Source: Stigmatella ashevillena (GTDB taxonomy: Bacteria; Myxococcota; Myxococcia; Myxococcales; Myxococcaceae). Taken from it: 64,000 nt of DNA. The notes beneath the pieces are model-generated. The model was not told the origin of the DNA. It did not search any database and saw only the letters and a program-made list of their open reading frames with translations. The stretch is taken from the NCBI RefSeq assembly GCF_028368975.1, contig NZ_JAQNDM010000002.1, positions 3,218,425-3,282,424 of the forward strand, written 5' to 3'. This document shows positions 45,975 to 54,881 of this stretch, piece after piece. Made by a program: the position numbers and the translations under genes. Positions within the stretch are counted from its first letter, which is position 1. Every line of letters begins with the position of its first letter.

Positions 45975-47345
45975 TCACCACTCCAACAGCAGCTGGGCGT
46001 CCATGCCGGGAACCACCTGGAGCGTTTTCTGCTGCCTGCGCCCATCTGGAAACACTGCCTCCACCGTGTATGCGCCCGGTGATAACACGCGCCGGTACAG
46101 GGGAGCAGATCCCAGCAGGGTTCCATCAATGGACACCGCCGCCCCTCGGGGCCGGGAATCGATGGTCACCCGGCCGGGCGCCTCCTGCGCGCCGGAGGGC
46201 TTCTCCATCGCCAGGAGCGGCTTCGTGAAGAGGGCTCCCCACGGGTTCGCCAGAACGCCCACACCGCCGGCCACCAAGAGCACCGCGGCAGCAAGCGCGA
46301 CGCCCCGCCACCCACTTCCCCCGAGCCGAGGGCCCGGAAGGACGGGGCAGGATGCCGCCGCCGGGAGCACCTCTGTCTGGCGGAAAGGCACCGTCTGCGT
46401 ACCTCCCGGAAAAACCGCGGGCAGCTCCATGGAAGCCGTGGGGACCCTGCCGCGCCGGTGAGCGCTCCAGTGCGCGAGCCGCGCCTGGGTCCAGCGTTCC
46501 TCTTCGGGGAGTCCCGCGCGCAAGGCCTGGGCGAACGCCTCGGCGGAGGAAGGTCTCTGCGCCTTGTCACGCCGCAGGGCCCACATGAGCGCTTCATTGA
46601 GCGCCACGGGGACATCCGCACGGAACTGGCGCACCGGAGGAATGGGGCTCCACAGCAGGGCGCTGAGCACCATGGCCTCATTCGGCTGGGCGAAGACGCG
46701 GCGCCCGGTGAGCAGTTCGTGCAACACGAGCCCCAGCGAGAAGAGATCGCTCCGTGTGTCGAGTGCCTCGCCGCGCGCCTGCTCCGGAGACAGATAGGGC
46801 AAGCTCCCCCGGACCTGCCCGGTGCGGGTCTGCGTCAGCTCCAAGCCCGCGGCCCGGGCAATCCCAAAATCGATGATCTTGACCTTGCCCTCCGCCGTCA
46901 GAAAAAGATTGGAGGGCTTGAGATCCCGATGGATGAGCCCCAACCGGACACCCGCCGGAGAGGGGGCATTCTGGGCATACGCGAGGGCCTCCAGCACCTG
47001 GAGCCCGATCTCCACCACCATGCCGCAGGAGAGCGGCCCCTCGGACGCCGGATCCACCTGGGACAGGGGAATGCCCTCCAGGCATTCCATGACCAGATAG
47101 AGGTCTTCCCCTTCCCGCCCCAGGTCCAACGTGCGGACGATGTGAGGATGATCCAGCAAGGCGCCGATCCGCGCCTCGTCGATGAAACGTCCCTGAGAGC
47201 CGGAACGCCGCTCATCGCAATGCAACACTTTGAGGGCTACCCGGGAGCCAGGCTGGCGCATGAGCTCCGCCTCCCAGACCTCTCCCATGCCGCCCCGGCC
47301 CAGGCGGTGAAGCAATCGATAAGGGCCCAGGGTGCGCTGCCTCAT
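45975..47345 (-). CDS. Ser/Thr protein kinase with transmembrane and PEGA-like tail
   Basis: The start at 47345 gives MRQRTLGPYRLLHRLGRGGM, with the glycine loop near 15-22. The 456-residue protein has the full Hanks-type kinase: Lys39 (VALKV), HRDLKPSN with Asp141, and DFG with Asp159. A single membrane helix lies near 345-365. The periplasmic tail ends in a PEGA-like domain (IDSRPRGAAVSIDGTLLGSAPL, in two parts). It diverges from an FHA-type sigma-54 activator, a pairing in which the kinase could phosphorylate the activator's FHA partner; this is inferred. Confidence 0.93.
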   Translation of the reverse strand: MRQRTLGPYRLLHRLGRGGMGEVWEAELMRQPGSRVALKVLHCDERRSGSQGRFIDEARIGALLDHPHIVRTLDLGREGEDLYLVMECLEGIPLSQVDPASEGPLSCGMVVEIGLQVLEALAYAQNAPSPAGVRLGLIHRDLKPSNLFLTAEGKVKIIDFGIARAAGLELTQTRTGQVRGSLPYLSPEQARGEALDTRSDLFSLGLVLHELLTGRRVFAQPNEAMVLSALLWSPIPPVRQFRADVPVALNEALMWALRRDKAQRPSSAEAFAQALRAGLPEEERWTQARLAHWSAHRRGRVPTASMELPAVFPGGTQTVPFRQTEVLPAAASCPVLPGPRLGGSGWRGVALAAAVLLVAGGVGVLANPWGALFTKPLLAMEKPSGAQEAPGRVTIDSRPRGAAVSIDGTLLGSAPLYRRVLSPGAYTVEAVFPDGRRQQKTLQVVPGMDAQLLLEW

Positions 47346-47513
47346 GGCGCGCTGCCACTTCCTGAGGGAAGCCCTTCTCCCAGCGGGCGCCCCCTGAAGA
47401 GGACGCCAAGGGAAGAGGCCGTCAGCGGGGCCGGGCTGGCGATGATCGGGCGGATCATGCACGCCGCTATATCATTCCATGAGAAGACGGTCCTGCCGTC
47501 CTCGCCCTCTCGC

Positions 47514-48851
47514 ATGCCCTCCTCATCCATCACACTGACTGTGTTCCGGCACGCACAGCAGGACTGGATTCACGTCCCTGCCCTGCGGGTGGTCGTCCGT
47601 CCACCGAGGGGAGAGCCGGTCGATGCCTTGCTTGGACTGGAACCGTTGGTGGTGGGCAGCCGGGGCGCGGATCTGCTCGTCCCAGATCGCACCATCTCCG
47701 GACGGCATTGCCTGCTGCGGCACACGGAAGAAGGGGTCCTGCTGAGAGATCTCGGCAGCAAGAACGGTCTGGTGTTGGCGGGAGTCCGGCTGAAAGAGGC
47801 CCTGCTCATCCCCGGTGCACAGGTGATGATGGGACAGTCCGTGCTGAGCCTGGAACTCGCGGGCCCGCCCCAGCAGCTGCCGCTGTGGCCAGAGCCCCAC
47901 TTTGGCGACGCCCTGGGGGCAAGCGTGCTCATGCGCGCACTCTTCGCCCAGCTTCACCGTGTCGCCGTGGGGATGGAGACCGTGCTGTTGCTCGGAGAGT
48001 CCGGCACGGGCAAGGAACTCCTCGCGCGAGCCATCCACGACATGAGCCCTCGCCGCAATGGCCCCTGGGTGGTGTTCGATTGCAGCGCGGTGGCCCCCAA
48101 CCTCATCGAAGCCGAGCTCTTCGGCGCGGTGAAAGGGGCCTACACGGGGGCCGTTCAATCGCGCGAGGGGCTCGCGGAGCAGGCCCACGGGGGCACGCTC
48201 TTCCTTGACGAGGTAGGCGAGCTGCCCCTGGAGCTGCAATCCAAGCTGCTGCGGATGCTGGAGTCCCGCGAGGTGCGCCCCCTTGGGGGCTCCAGTCTGC
48301 GAACGGTGGACGTGCGGGTGGTGGCCGCCACCCACCGCCACCTGCGCGAGCAGGTCAGCGCGGGCAGCTTCCGTCAGGACCTCTATTACCGGCTGGCCGT
48401 CATCGAAGCGCACGTCCCCCCCCTCCGCGAGCGGCCCGAGGACATTCCCCTCCTGGTCGAGCGCCTGCTTGCCTCTCAGACACCGCCCCGCACGCTGTCG
48501 GACCTCCCCCCGCATGCCCTGGAGATGCTCCAGGCCCACCGATGGCCAGGAAATGTCCGGGAGCTGCGCAACGCGGTGACACGGTTGACGCTCTTTCCGT
48601 CGATGGTGTCGCTCCTCCCGGGGGCCGAGGCGGAAGCGGCCCGTCCCTCGCAAGAGGAGCCACCGCTGACACTTCGCGAAGCCCGCGATGCGGTGATCCA
48701 ATCCTTCGAGCGCGCCTACATCCGGCGGCACCTGGAGGAGAACCAGGGCAACGTCTCCGCGGCAGCCCGCCGGATGGGCATCTCCCGCCAGATGCTCCAC
48801 CGGATGATGGTGGAGCATGGGGTGAGGGCTCCCGGCAGCCGCGAGGACTGA
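47514..48851 (+). CDS. FHA-domain sigma-54-dependent transcriptional activator
   Basis: The 445-residue protein starts at the ATG at 47514. It has an FHA domain (about 25-105; [20 protein letters not shown] and [10 protein letters not shown]) that reads phosphothreonine. Next is a sigma-54 AAA module with Walker A GESGTGKE, the GAYTGA loop that contacts sigma-54, Walker B FLDEVGEL and the [13 protein letters not shown] segment. A Fis-type helix-turn-helix ends the protein ([20 protein letters not shown]). This is a hallmark of myxobacterial regulation. Phosphorylation by the divergent Ser/Thr kinase and control of the promoter just downstream are plausible. Confidence 0.94.
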   Translation: MPSSSITLTVFRHAQQDWIHVPALRVVVRPPRGEPVDALLGLEPLVVGSRGADLLVPDRTISGRHCLLRHTEEGVLLRDLGSKNGLVLAGVRLKEALLIPGAQVMMGQSVLSLELAGPPQQLPLWPEPHFGDALGASVLMRALFAQLHRVAVGMETVLLLGESGTGKELLARAIHDMSPRRNGPWVVFDCSAVAPNLIEAELFGAVKGAYTGAVQSREGLAEQAHGGTLFLDEVGELPLELQSKLLRMLESREVRPLGGSSLRTVDVRVVAATHRHLREQVSAGSFRQDLYYRLAVIEAHVPPLRERPEDIPLLVERLLASQTPPRTLSDLPPHALEMLQAHRWPGNVRELRNAVTRLTLFPSMVSLLPGAEAEAARPSQEEPPLTLREARDAVIQSFERAYIRRHLEENQGNVSAAARRMGISRQMLHRMMVEHGVRAPGSRED

Positions 48852-48964
48852 GCGCCGCCGCGCCCAGTGGAGCGCGCGTGTCTGTCCCAGGTGTCAACCC
48901 GCGGTTTCCACCTGCCGGGCCTCAAGTTCCCGAAATGTCAGGAACGACACGTTTTGAAGCGGGT

Positions 48965-48980
48965 GGGCACGGGAGGTGCA
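48965..48980 (+). promoter_or_regulatory. Candidate sigma-54 (-24/-12) promoter
   Basis: GGGCACGGGAGGTGCA differs from TGGCACG-N4-TTGCA at two positions but has GG (48966-48967) and GC (48978-48979) exactly 10 bp apart. It lies 37 bp before the lipoprotein start and 114 bp after an FHA-sigma-54 activator gene. An inverted repeat TGTC-N6-GACA (48936-48949) just upstream could be an activator site. Confidence 0.55.
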
Positions 48981-49016
48981 GTTGAGTTTTGCACACCCCC
49001 GATAGTTGGAGACCTC

Positions 49017-50225
49017 ATGAACAAGAAGTCCCTCTTCCTCACCACCGCCCTGCTTGCCGCCCCTTTCACAGGGTGTGGACCCGGCGCCCCCTCCGAGGAA
49101 GATGCCTCTCTGCCCGTGGACACACAGGCCGAGGGACTCACCCTGCAGAACTGCACGGCCCTGACCCCCACCGCCGTGACCGCCATCGGCGATGATGGCG
49201 ATGGCAGCGTGGCCAGCAATACCCAGGACGACAACCTGGCGACGCGTTGGAGCCACCTCGGGCCCGGAAGCTGGATCCAGTACGATCTCGGCTCCGCCAA
49301 GAACATCTCTGGCGCCGCGGTGGCGTGGCACATGGGTAACACGCGGACCAGCCCCTTCTCCCTCGCTGTCTCCACGGACGGGAGCCAATTCACTTCCGTC
49401 TACAGCGGCACCAGCAGCGGCACCACCACCGCCGCCGAGACGTACCGGTTCACCGAGAAGAGCGCCCGGTATTTGCGCATCCGGGTCGACGGAAACAGCG
49501 CCAGCCAGTGGTCCTCCATCACCGAGGCCCGTGTGTGCGCGACGCCGCAAGCCGCGCCGGCACCGTCCCCCAACGTCGTGTGGCGAGGCGACTTTGAAAC
49601 GGGAAGCATCTCCCAGTGGAGCCACACGCAAGCGGTGAGCGCGGACCGGCTGCAGATCGTCAACTCCCCTGCCCGCCAAGGCTCCTACGCCATCAAGGCC
49701 ACCGTCCAACAGGGGGATGACCCCATCAACTCGAGCGGCAACCGCAACGAGCTCGTCTACATGTCCCATGAGCCGGTGAACTCCGAGTTCTATTACCGGT
49801 GGAGCACCCGGTTCGCGGCGAACTTCCCCAGCGTGAAGACCTGGCAGTTGTTCACGCAATGGCACCACGAAGGCTGCTGCGGCTCGCCGCCCGTGGAGTT
49901 CTACGTCTACGGAGAGGAGATCCGCCTCTCGATTGGCGGCAACAGCCCGGTCATCGTCTGGACGACGCCGCTGGTCCGGGACGCGTGGCACGACTTCATC
50001 TTCCACGTGAAGTGGTCCGCGGATGCGAGCGTGGGCTTCGTGGAGCTGTACCACAACGGCAAGATCGTCCTGCCCAAGCGCAAGATCGCCACGATGTTCT
50101 CTGACTCGCTCAACTACCTGAAGGTGGGCCTCTACCGGAGTGACACGGTCCAGCCGGTGGGGGTCGTGTACCACGACGGATGGGTACAGGCCCGCACCCT
50201 GGAGGCCGTCCTGGCCGAGCCGTAA
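49017..50225 (+). CDS. Discoidin-domain polysaccharide-lyase-like lipoprotein
   Basis: The ATG at 49017 opens a 402-residue lipoprotein (lipobox FTGC). Residues about 45-165 are an F5/8-type (discoidin/CBM32) carbohydrate-binding domain: ATRWSHLGPGSWIQYDLGSA and RYLRIRVDGNS. Residues about 185-395 resemble the heparin-lyase/alginate-lyase-like polysaccharide-lyase fold (WRGDFETGSISQW, then RNELVYMS, FYYRWSTRF and LKVGLYRSD). Probably a surface polysaccharide-degrading enzyme or adhesin; the substrate is unknown. It has its own sigma-54-like promoter and terminator. Confidence 0.8.
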   Translation: MNKKSLFLTTALLAAPFTGCGPGAPSEEDASLPVDTQAEGLTLQNCTALTPTAVTAIGDDGDGSVASNTQDDNLATRWSHLGPGSWIQYDLGSAKNISGAAVAWHMGNTRTSPFSLAVSTDGSQFTSVYSGTSSGTTTAAETYRFTEKSARYLRIRVDGNSASQWSSITEARVCATPQAAPAPSPNVVWRGDFETGSISQWSHTQAVSADRLQIVNSPARQGSYAIKATVQQGDDPINSSGNRNELVYMSHEPVNSEFYYRWSTRFAANFPSVKTWQLFTQWHHEGCCGSPPVEFYVYGEEIRLSIGGNSPVIVWTTPLVRDAWHDFIFHVKWSADASVGFVELYHNGKIVLPKRKIATMFSDSLNYLKVGLYRSDTVQPVGVVYHDGWVQARTLEAVLAEP

Positions 50226-50258
50226 CCCAGGAACCTGACGCCTCCTCGAGCAGCGTGC

Positions 50259-50293
50259 ACGCCACCCCATGACCTGGGGTGGCGTCACATTTT
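50259..50293 (+). terminator. Intrinsic terminator after the polysaccharide-lyase gene
   Basis: A perfect 11-bp stem ACGCCACCCCA (50259-50269) and TGGGGTGGCGT (50275-50285) with a 5-nt loop is followed by CACATTTT. It separates the lipoprotein from the following operon. Confidence 0.8.
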
Positions 50294-50353
50294 GGGGCGA
50301 GCCTCTCCACCCACAGGTGCTGGCGGAAAAGGCAACCCGAGGGGAGGTGCGGA

Positions 50354-51406
50354 ATGCAACCAGGGCTCGCAGCGCCTCCTTCCTATAAGGAGAATGCCGT
50401 CCCCTTCCTGGCAGGCGACGGCCGGAAACTGCACTTGGTCCATGTTCAGGGGGCACAAGCCCCCAGCCGAGGACCGGTGGTGCTCGTCCACGGGGCAGGC
50501 GTGCGCGCCAACATCTTCCGGGCGCCCATCGCGGAAACACTCGTCGATGCGCTGATCGCAGACGGCTACGACGTGTGGCTGGAAAACTGGCGCGCCAGCA
50601 TCGATGTGGAGCCCAGCGAGTGGACGCTCGATCAGGCGGCCGTCCACGACCACCCCCGTGCCATCCAGACGATCGTCCGGGAGACGGGCTGGGATGAAGT
50701 CAAAGCCATCATCCACTGCCAGGGCTCGACGAGCTTCATGCTGTCGGCCGTGGCGGGCCTCATTCCCCAGGTCAAGCTGATCATCAGCAACGCTGTCTCC
50801 CTTCACCCCGTGGTGCCGCCCGCCGCGCGGCGGAAGCTCCGCTATGCGGTCCCGCTGGTGGCCCGGCTGACGCCTTACCTGGATCCGCAATGGGGCTTCC
50901 AGGCGGACAGCCTCACGGCCCAGGCGCTTACCCTGTTCGTGAAGGCCACCCACCACGAGTGCGACAACACCGTGTGCCGACTGGCGAGCTTCACCTATGG
51001 CGTGGGCACCCCGACGCTCTGGCGCCACGAGAACCTCAACCCGGCGACGCATGAGTGGCTGAAGCACGAGTTCGCCAAGGTCCCGCTCACCTTCTTCCAC
51101 CAGATGTCCGAGTGCGTGCGCGCCGGACACTTGGTGCCCGTGGAGGGCTACCGGGAACTTCCCGAGGATGTGGCCGAGCGCTCGCCCCAGACGGAGGCCC
51201 GCTTCGTGCTGCTCGCCGGCGAGCGAAACGACTGCTTCCTGCCGGAGAGCCAGCAGCGGACCTACGACTTCCTCTCGCGCCACCGGCCCTCGTACCACGC
51301 ACTGCACCGGATACCGGGCTATGGCCACCTCGACATCTTCATGGGCCAGCGGGCCGCCCGGGATGTCTTCCCCCTCATTCGAGCCGAGCTGAGCAAGCCG
51401 GTGTGA
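50354..51406 (+). CDS. Alpha/beta-fold hydrolase with Cys nucleophile
   Basis: The start at 50354 has GGGGAGG just upstream and gives a 350-residue protein. The oxyanion loop is HGAG (46-49). The nucleophile elbow reads IIHCQGS, placing Cys122 where most hydrolases have Ser, as in PHA synthases and dienelactone hydrolases. Asp is in LLAGERND and His in IPGYGHLD. It opens an operon with a GMC oxidoreductase and a patatin; relatives are often fused to cholesterol-oxidase-like GMC proteins. Hydrolysis or acyl transfer on a lipid is likely, but the substrate is unknown. Confidence 0.85.
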   Translation: MQPGLAAPPSYKENAVPFLAGDGRKLHLVHVQGAQAPSRGPVVLVHGAGVRANIFRAPIAETLVDALIADGYDVWLENWRASIDVEPSEWTLDQAAVHDHPRAIQTIVRETGWDEVKAIIHCQGSTSFMLSAVAGLIPQVKLIISNAVSLHPVVPPAARRKLRYAVPLVARLTPYLDPQWGFQADSLTAQALTLFVKATHHECDNTVCRLASFTYGVGTPTLWRHENLNPATHEWLKHEFAKVPLTFFHQMSECVRAGHLVPVEGYRELPEDVAERSPQTEARFVLLAGERNDCFLPESQQRTYDFLSRHRPSYHALHRIPGYGHLDIFMGQRAARDVFPLIRAELSKPV

Positions 51407-51418
51407 TGGAGCACTGCC

Positions 51419-52324
51419 ATGTTCAAGATACCGAGGCGAATCAAGCAGCAGACGGGGCGCTACGCGAAGGTGGATGGCATTCCCTACGCACTGCCCATCA
51501 ACTCCCGGGCGTCGCCTGCCTTGATGGCGGCCTTCACCCTCGATGCACGCAAGGCCGCGGCGTTGATGCCCGGCAACGAGGTGCACCCGCTGAGGCTGTG
51601 GGGCAACAAGGGCGTTCTGTTCATCACGGTCATCGACTACCGAGACACCGACATCGGTCCCTACATCGAGTTCAGCGTCGCCATCGCTTGCACCCATGGG
51701 AGGAGGCCGGCGCCTCCACTCCTTCCCCTGCTGTTCCAACGCCACCATGGGCTGGGGCAGTACGTGGTGGATCTGCCCGTCAGCACGGAGATCTCCGTGA
51801 AGGGCGGCAAGGGCATCTGGGGCATGCCCAAGCACCAGGCGAACCTGGATTTCCACATCGGTGGCCGCACGGTCAGCAGCCAGTATGACAAGGACGGGCA
51901 ACTGGCGGTGCGCATCGAAATCGATCGGCCCCAGCGGGCCTGGCTCCCCATGCGGGCCAGCGCCGCCAACTACTGTCAGTTCCGCGGGATGCTGATGAAG
52001 TCTTCCATCTATTTCCGAGGAAAGTTTGGCTTCGGCTTCGGCTCCAAGGCCTCGGCCCGGCTCACCCTGGGCTCTCACCCCCGCGTCCAGGCCCTCAAGC
52101 ACCTTGGCATCGCGCCCAAGCCCTTCTTCACGGGCTTCCTTCCTGCTTCGAGCGGTGTGCTGGACGACCACTTCGAGTCCTGGTTCCTCAGCTACCCACA
52201 GCTCCCCGCCGGGCAACCCGAGGGACTGGAGAGCGTCACCCGCCTCGGCCTGAGCCAGCAATGGCTGCCAGGTCCTCACCAGAGGAGGGATGGAACAGAG
52301 ACAGGAACGGGAGCACACCCATGA
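51419..52324 (+). CDS. Acetoacetate decarboxylase-like protein
   Basis: The 301-residue protein belongs to the acetoacetate decarboxylase (ADC) superfamily. The Schiff-base segment is GIWGMPKH, with Lys138 aligned to the ADC catalytic lysine, whereas the second lysine that lowers its pKa is His139. This is common in ADC-like enzymes of other function. It lies 12 bp after the Cys-nucleophile hydrolase and overlaps the next gene by 4 bp. It may decarboxylate or otherwise process a keto acid derived from the lipid handled by this operon. Confidence 0.8.
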   Translation: MFKIPRRIKQQTGRYAKVDGIPYALPINSRASPALMAAFTLDARKAAALMPGNEVHPLRLWGNKGVLFITVIDYRDTDIGPYIEFSVAIACTHGRRPAPPLLPLLFQRHHGLGQYVVDLPVSTEISVKGGKGIWGMPKHQANLDFHIGGRTVSSQYDKDGQLAVRIEIDRPQRAWLPMRASAANYCQFRGMLMKSSIYFRGKFGFGFGSKASARLTLGSHPRVQALKHLGIAPKPFFTGFLPASSGVLDDHFESWFLSYPQLPAGQPEGLESVTRLGLSQQWLPGPHQRRDGTETGTGAHP

Positions 52325-52848
52325 AGGCCCCTGTCCTCTCCACCCTCAACGCCTGCCTCCTGTTCCTGTGTACCTCGATGTATCTGGGGACCGGCTGGTC
52401 GCTCGTGTTGTTCTCATTCCCCATTGCCCCGCAGCTCACGGTGGACAACTACTTTCTCCAGTTCGTCCCCCAGGTGAGCGCGGCCACCCGCTTTTTCACC
52501 TGGATGACCCTGGTGATGGGGGTCTCTTCGGTCGCCTTGTTCATCTCCGAGCGCCGGAGCCGGCTGCGCACCTATCCCGCGCTGGTCTTCCTCGCCCTGG
52601 TGGCCGCCACCTTGCTCACCCGGTTCTTCATCTTCCCCTACAACGCGGAGATGGCTTCGGGCATCCGGGATCCGCAGCGCCTCGGAGAAGTACTCGCCGC
52701 ATGGATGGCCACCAACCGCGTTCGCGTGGGGCTGTGGACCGTGCAGTGGCTGTCGATGATGGGCTACTTCGCCCACAAACTGCTGCGTGGGGAGTCCCCC
52801 CTCCCCAAGAAAGCGGCCTTCCGCCCCTGGATGGAGGCACGGTCATGA
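52321..52848 (+). CDS. Small polytopic membrane protein
   Basis: The 175-residue protein has four hydrophobic helices (about 8-30, 48-72, 82-102, 135-152) and charged loops, resembling DUF1772-type or anthrone-oxygenase-like membrane proteins in layout. No catalytic residues are certain. Both ends overlap neighbours by 4 bp (ATGA), so it is tightly coupled to the ADC-like and patatin-fusion genes. Membrane anchoring of the pathway is the likely contribution. Confidence 0.78.
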   Translation: MKAPVLSTLNACLLFLCTSMYLGTGWSLVLFSFPIAPQLTVDNYFLQFVPQVSAATRFFTWMTLVMGVSSVALFISERRSRLRTYPALVFLALVAATLLTRFFIFPYNAEMASGIRDPQRLGEVLAAWMATNRVRVGLWTVQWLSMMGYFAHKLLRGESPLPKKAAFRPWMEARS

Positions 52849-54881
52849 GGCGGCTCTCCGAGCGCGGGCTTCACTGGGCCTTGAAGGCGATCGGCGCCAT
52901 CACGCTGATCAGCGGTGCCGTGCAGATCATCGCCCCCAGCTTCGAACTCAGACTCCTCGGGACCCAGCCGTCCCCCGCCAGCGTTCACTTCTTCGGAACC
53001 ATTGGCATGTTCATGGTTCTCTTCGGCGGACTGCTGCTCCATGTGCTGAGACAGCCCCAGGAGAACCGGGATGCCTTCGTGTGGGTGGCCCTTCAAAAGC
53101 TCGGGGCGGCCTATGCCGTGGCCTGGGGCGTCACCCGGGACATCTTCTCGCCCATCACCCTGGGAGTCGCCGGGTTCGATCTGCTCTCCGCGCTTTTGAT
53201 CCTGGGCTACCTCCAGACGCTTCGCGCGCCCCAACGCCCGGTGGCCTCTGCCCTTCTCAAGACTGCCCCCAGGACACCGTCCCCTCCTCCAGAGCCCTCC
53301 CCCGCGCGTCCACCCGCTTCCCCTCCACCGGACGAGACCCGGAGGCGGTCTCTCATCCTTGCGGGCGGTGGCATGCGGGTGGCCTGGCAAGCGGGTGCAC
53401 TGCGCGCGTTTCACGAAGCGGGCATTCACTTTGCCCACGGAGATGGAACCTCGGGCGGAATCATGAATCTGGCGATGATGCTGTCGGGCCAGCTCCCCGA
53501 GGAGATGTGTGGCCGCTGGCGGACCCTGCGCATCCAGGACTTCGTCTCCTTCCGCTCTCCCGAGAAGTATCTGAAGGCCTGGGACATGGAAGCCCTGGGA
53601 GATGCCGATGGAATCGTCCACCACGTCTTCCCGCACCTGGGCATCGACGTGGACGCCATCCGCGCCAACACCACGATGGAAGGCAGCTTCAACATCTGCG
53701 ACTTCACGCGCAAGACGAACGAGGCCATTCCGCATGATCAGGTGGATCTGGACATCCTCGTCGCGGGCATCTCGCTGCCCATCTTCATGCCACCCGTCCG
53801 GAAGGCTGGCACGCTCTACCTGGACTCCGTCTGGATCCAGGATGCCAACCTGCTCGAAGCCGTGCGGCGGGGCGCGGATGAGCTCTGGGTGCTGTGGTGC
53901 ATTGGCAACACGTCCACCTACCGCACGGGCGTCTTTCCTCAGTACGTCCACATGATCGAGCTGAGCGCCAACGGGGCCCTCCTCGCCCAGCTCGAGCGCA
54001 TCCAGGAAATCAATGACCGCATCCGTGCGGGCGAAACGGTCCACGGCCACCAGCGGCCCATCGTCGTTCACCTCATCAAGCCCGAGCGGCCCTTGCCGCT
54101 CGATCCGGATCTCTACGCCGGACACATCACCGCGGACACCCTCATTGACCAGGGGTACGCGGACGCCTGGCGCTACCTCTCCACCCGCACCGGGCAAGGC
54201 CTTCCCCTCACGCCGGAGATCACCCAAATGAAAGCATTCCCTCCCAGCCTCACCTTCCGTGAGACGATGTCCGGAGCCCTGGCGCTCGGAGAGACCGAGC
54301 CCCTGGCCGGTGCCGGCAAAGGCCGGTCCACCCCCTTCACCTTCCACGCGACGATCAGCGTGGATGACATGGAGGCCTTCGTGCGGGATCCGGAGCACTC
54401 GGCCCTGCTCGTGGCCCACATCTCCTATCCTCCGTTTGGGAACGACATCCCCGTGAAGCAGGGAAGCTTCAACCTCTTCAAGGCCGGTGATGACCCCAAG
54501 ACGCGGCTGATGACCTACGGAATGGCCTTCGAGCATCAAGGCCGCGAGTACTACCTGGCCGGCACCAAGACCATCCGCGACGACCGGGGCGCGGACCTGT
54601 GGCGCGACACCACCCGGCTCTATTGCCGCCTGCACGAAGGGAGCGACGAGCGCGGCGCGGTGGTGGGCGCGGGCGTCCTCAAGCTGACGCTCGGCCAGCT
54701 CCTCAAGCTCGTCTCCAGCATGCGCTCCTCTCTCGAAGGGAACGAGGGGCGCGAGGCGGTGCTGCGCTTCGGCCAGTTCTTCTTGGGCACCCTCTGGGAT
54801 GTGTATGCGCCCATGGCACAGAAGACAGAAACCCTGGCGGGCGAAGCCCGTGCGCCTCATGACGCCGGAGCCGCTCCATGA
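52845..54881 (+). CDS. Membrane-anchored patatin-like phospholipase fusion
   Basis: The 678-residue protein has three parts. Residues 1-130 are four membrane helices; a Pro-rich linker follows. Residues about 168-430 are a patatin domain with oxyanion GGGMR (174-178), GTSGG nucleophile Ser203 and the dyad Asp327 in YLDSVW (usually DGG/DGA). Residues about 540-660 form a separate domain (FTFHATISVDDMEAF, and KTIRDDRGADLWRDTT) like that found in cholesterol-oxidase-like GMC proteins. The last feature ties it to the GMC gene it overlaps. It probably cleaves membrane lipids. Confidence 0.85.
   Translation: MRRLSERGLHWALKAIGAITLISGAVQIIAPSFELRLLGTQPSPASVHFFGTIGMFMVLFGGLLLHVLRQPQENRDAFVWVALQKLGAAYAVAWGVTRDIFSPITLGVAGFDLLSALLILGYLQTLRAPQRPVASALLKTAPRTPSPPPEPSPARPPASPPPDETRRRSLILAGGGMRVAWQAGALRAFHEAGIHFAHGDGTSGGIMNLAMMLSGQLPEEMCGRWRTLRIQDFVSFRSPEKYLKAWDMEALGDADGIVHHVFPHLGIDVDAIRANTTMEGSFNICDFTRKTNEAIPHDQVDLDILVAGISLPIFMPPVRKAGTLYLDSVWIQDANLLEAVRRGADELWVLWCIGNTSTYRTGVFPQYVHMIELSANGALLAQLERIQEINDRIRAGETVHGHQRPIVVHLIKPERPLPLDPDLYAGHITADTLIDQGYADAWRYLSTRTGQGLPLTPEITQMKAFPPSLTFRETMSGALALGETEPLAGAGKGRSTPFTFHATISVDDMEAFVRDPEHSALLVAHISYPPFGNDIPVKQGSFNLFKAGDDPKTRLMTYGMAFEHQGREYYLAGTKTIRDDRGADLWRDTTRLYCRLHEGSDERGAVVGAGVLKLTLGQLLKLVSSMRSSLEGNEGREAVLRFGQFFLGTLWDVYAPMAQKTETLAGEARAPHDAGAAP

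Noticed and set aside
50285-52318. 677-codon frame antisense to the hydrolase and ADC-like genes
   Set aside because: Shadow of two recognisable enzymes; no start context.
52764-54860. 698-codon frame antisense to the patatin fusion
   Set aside because: Shadow frame; the patatin motifs are on the plus strand.
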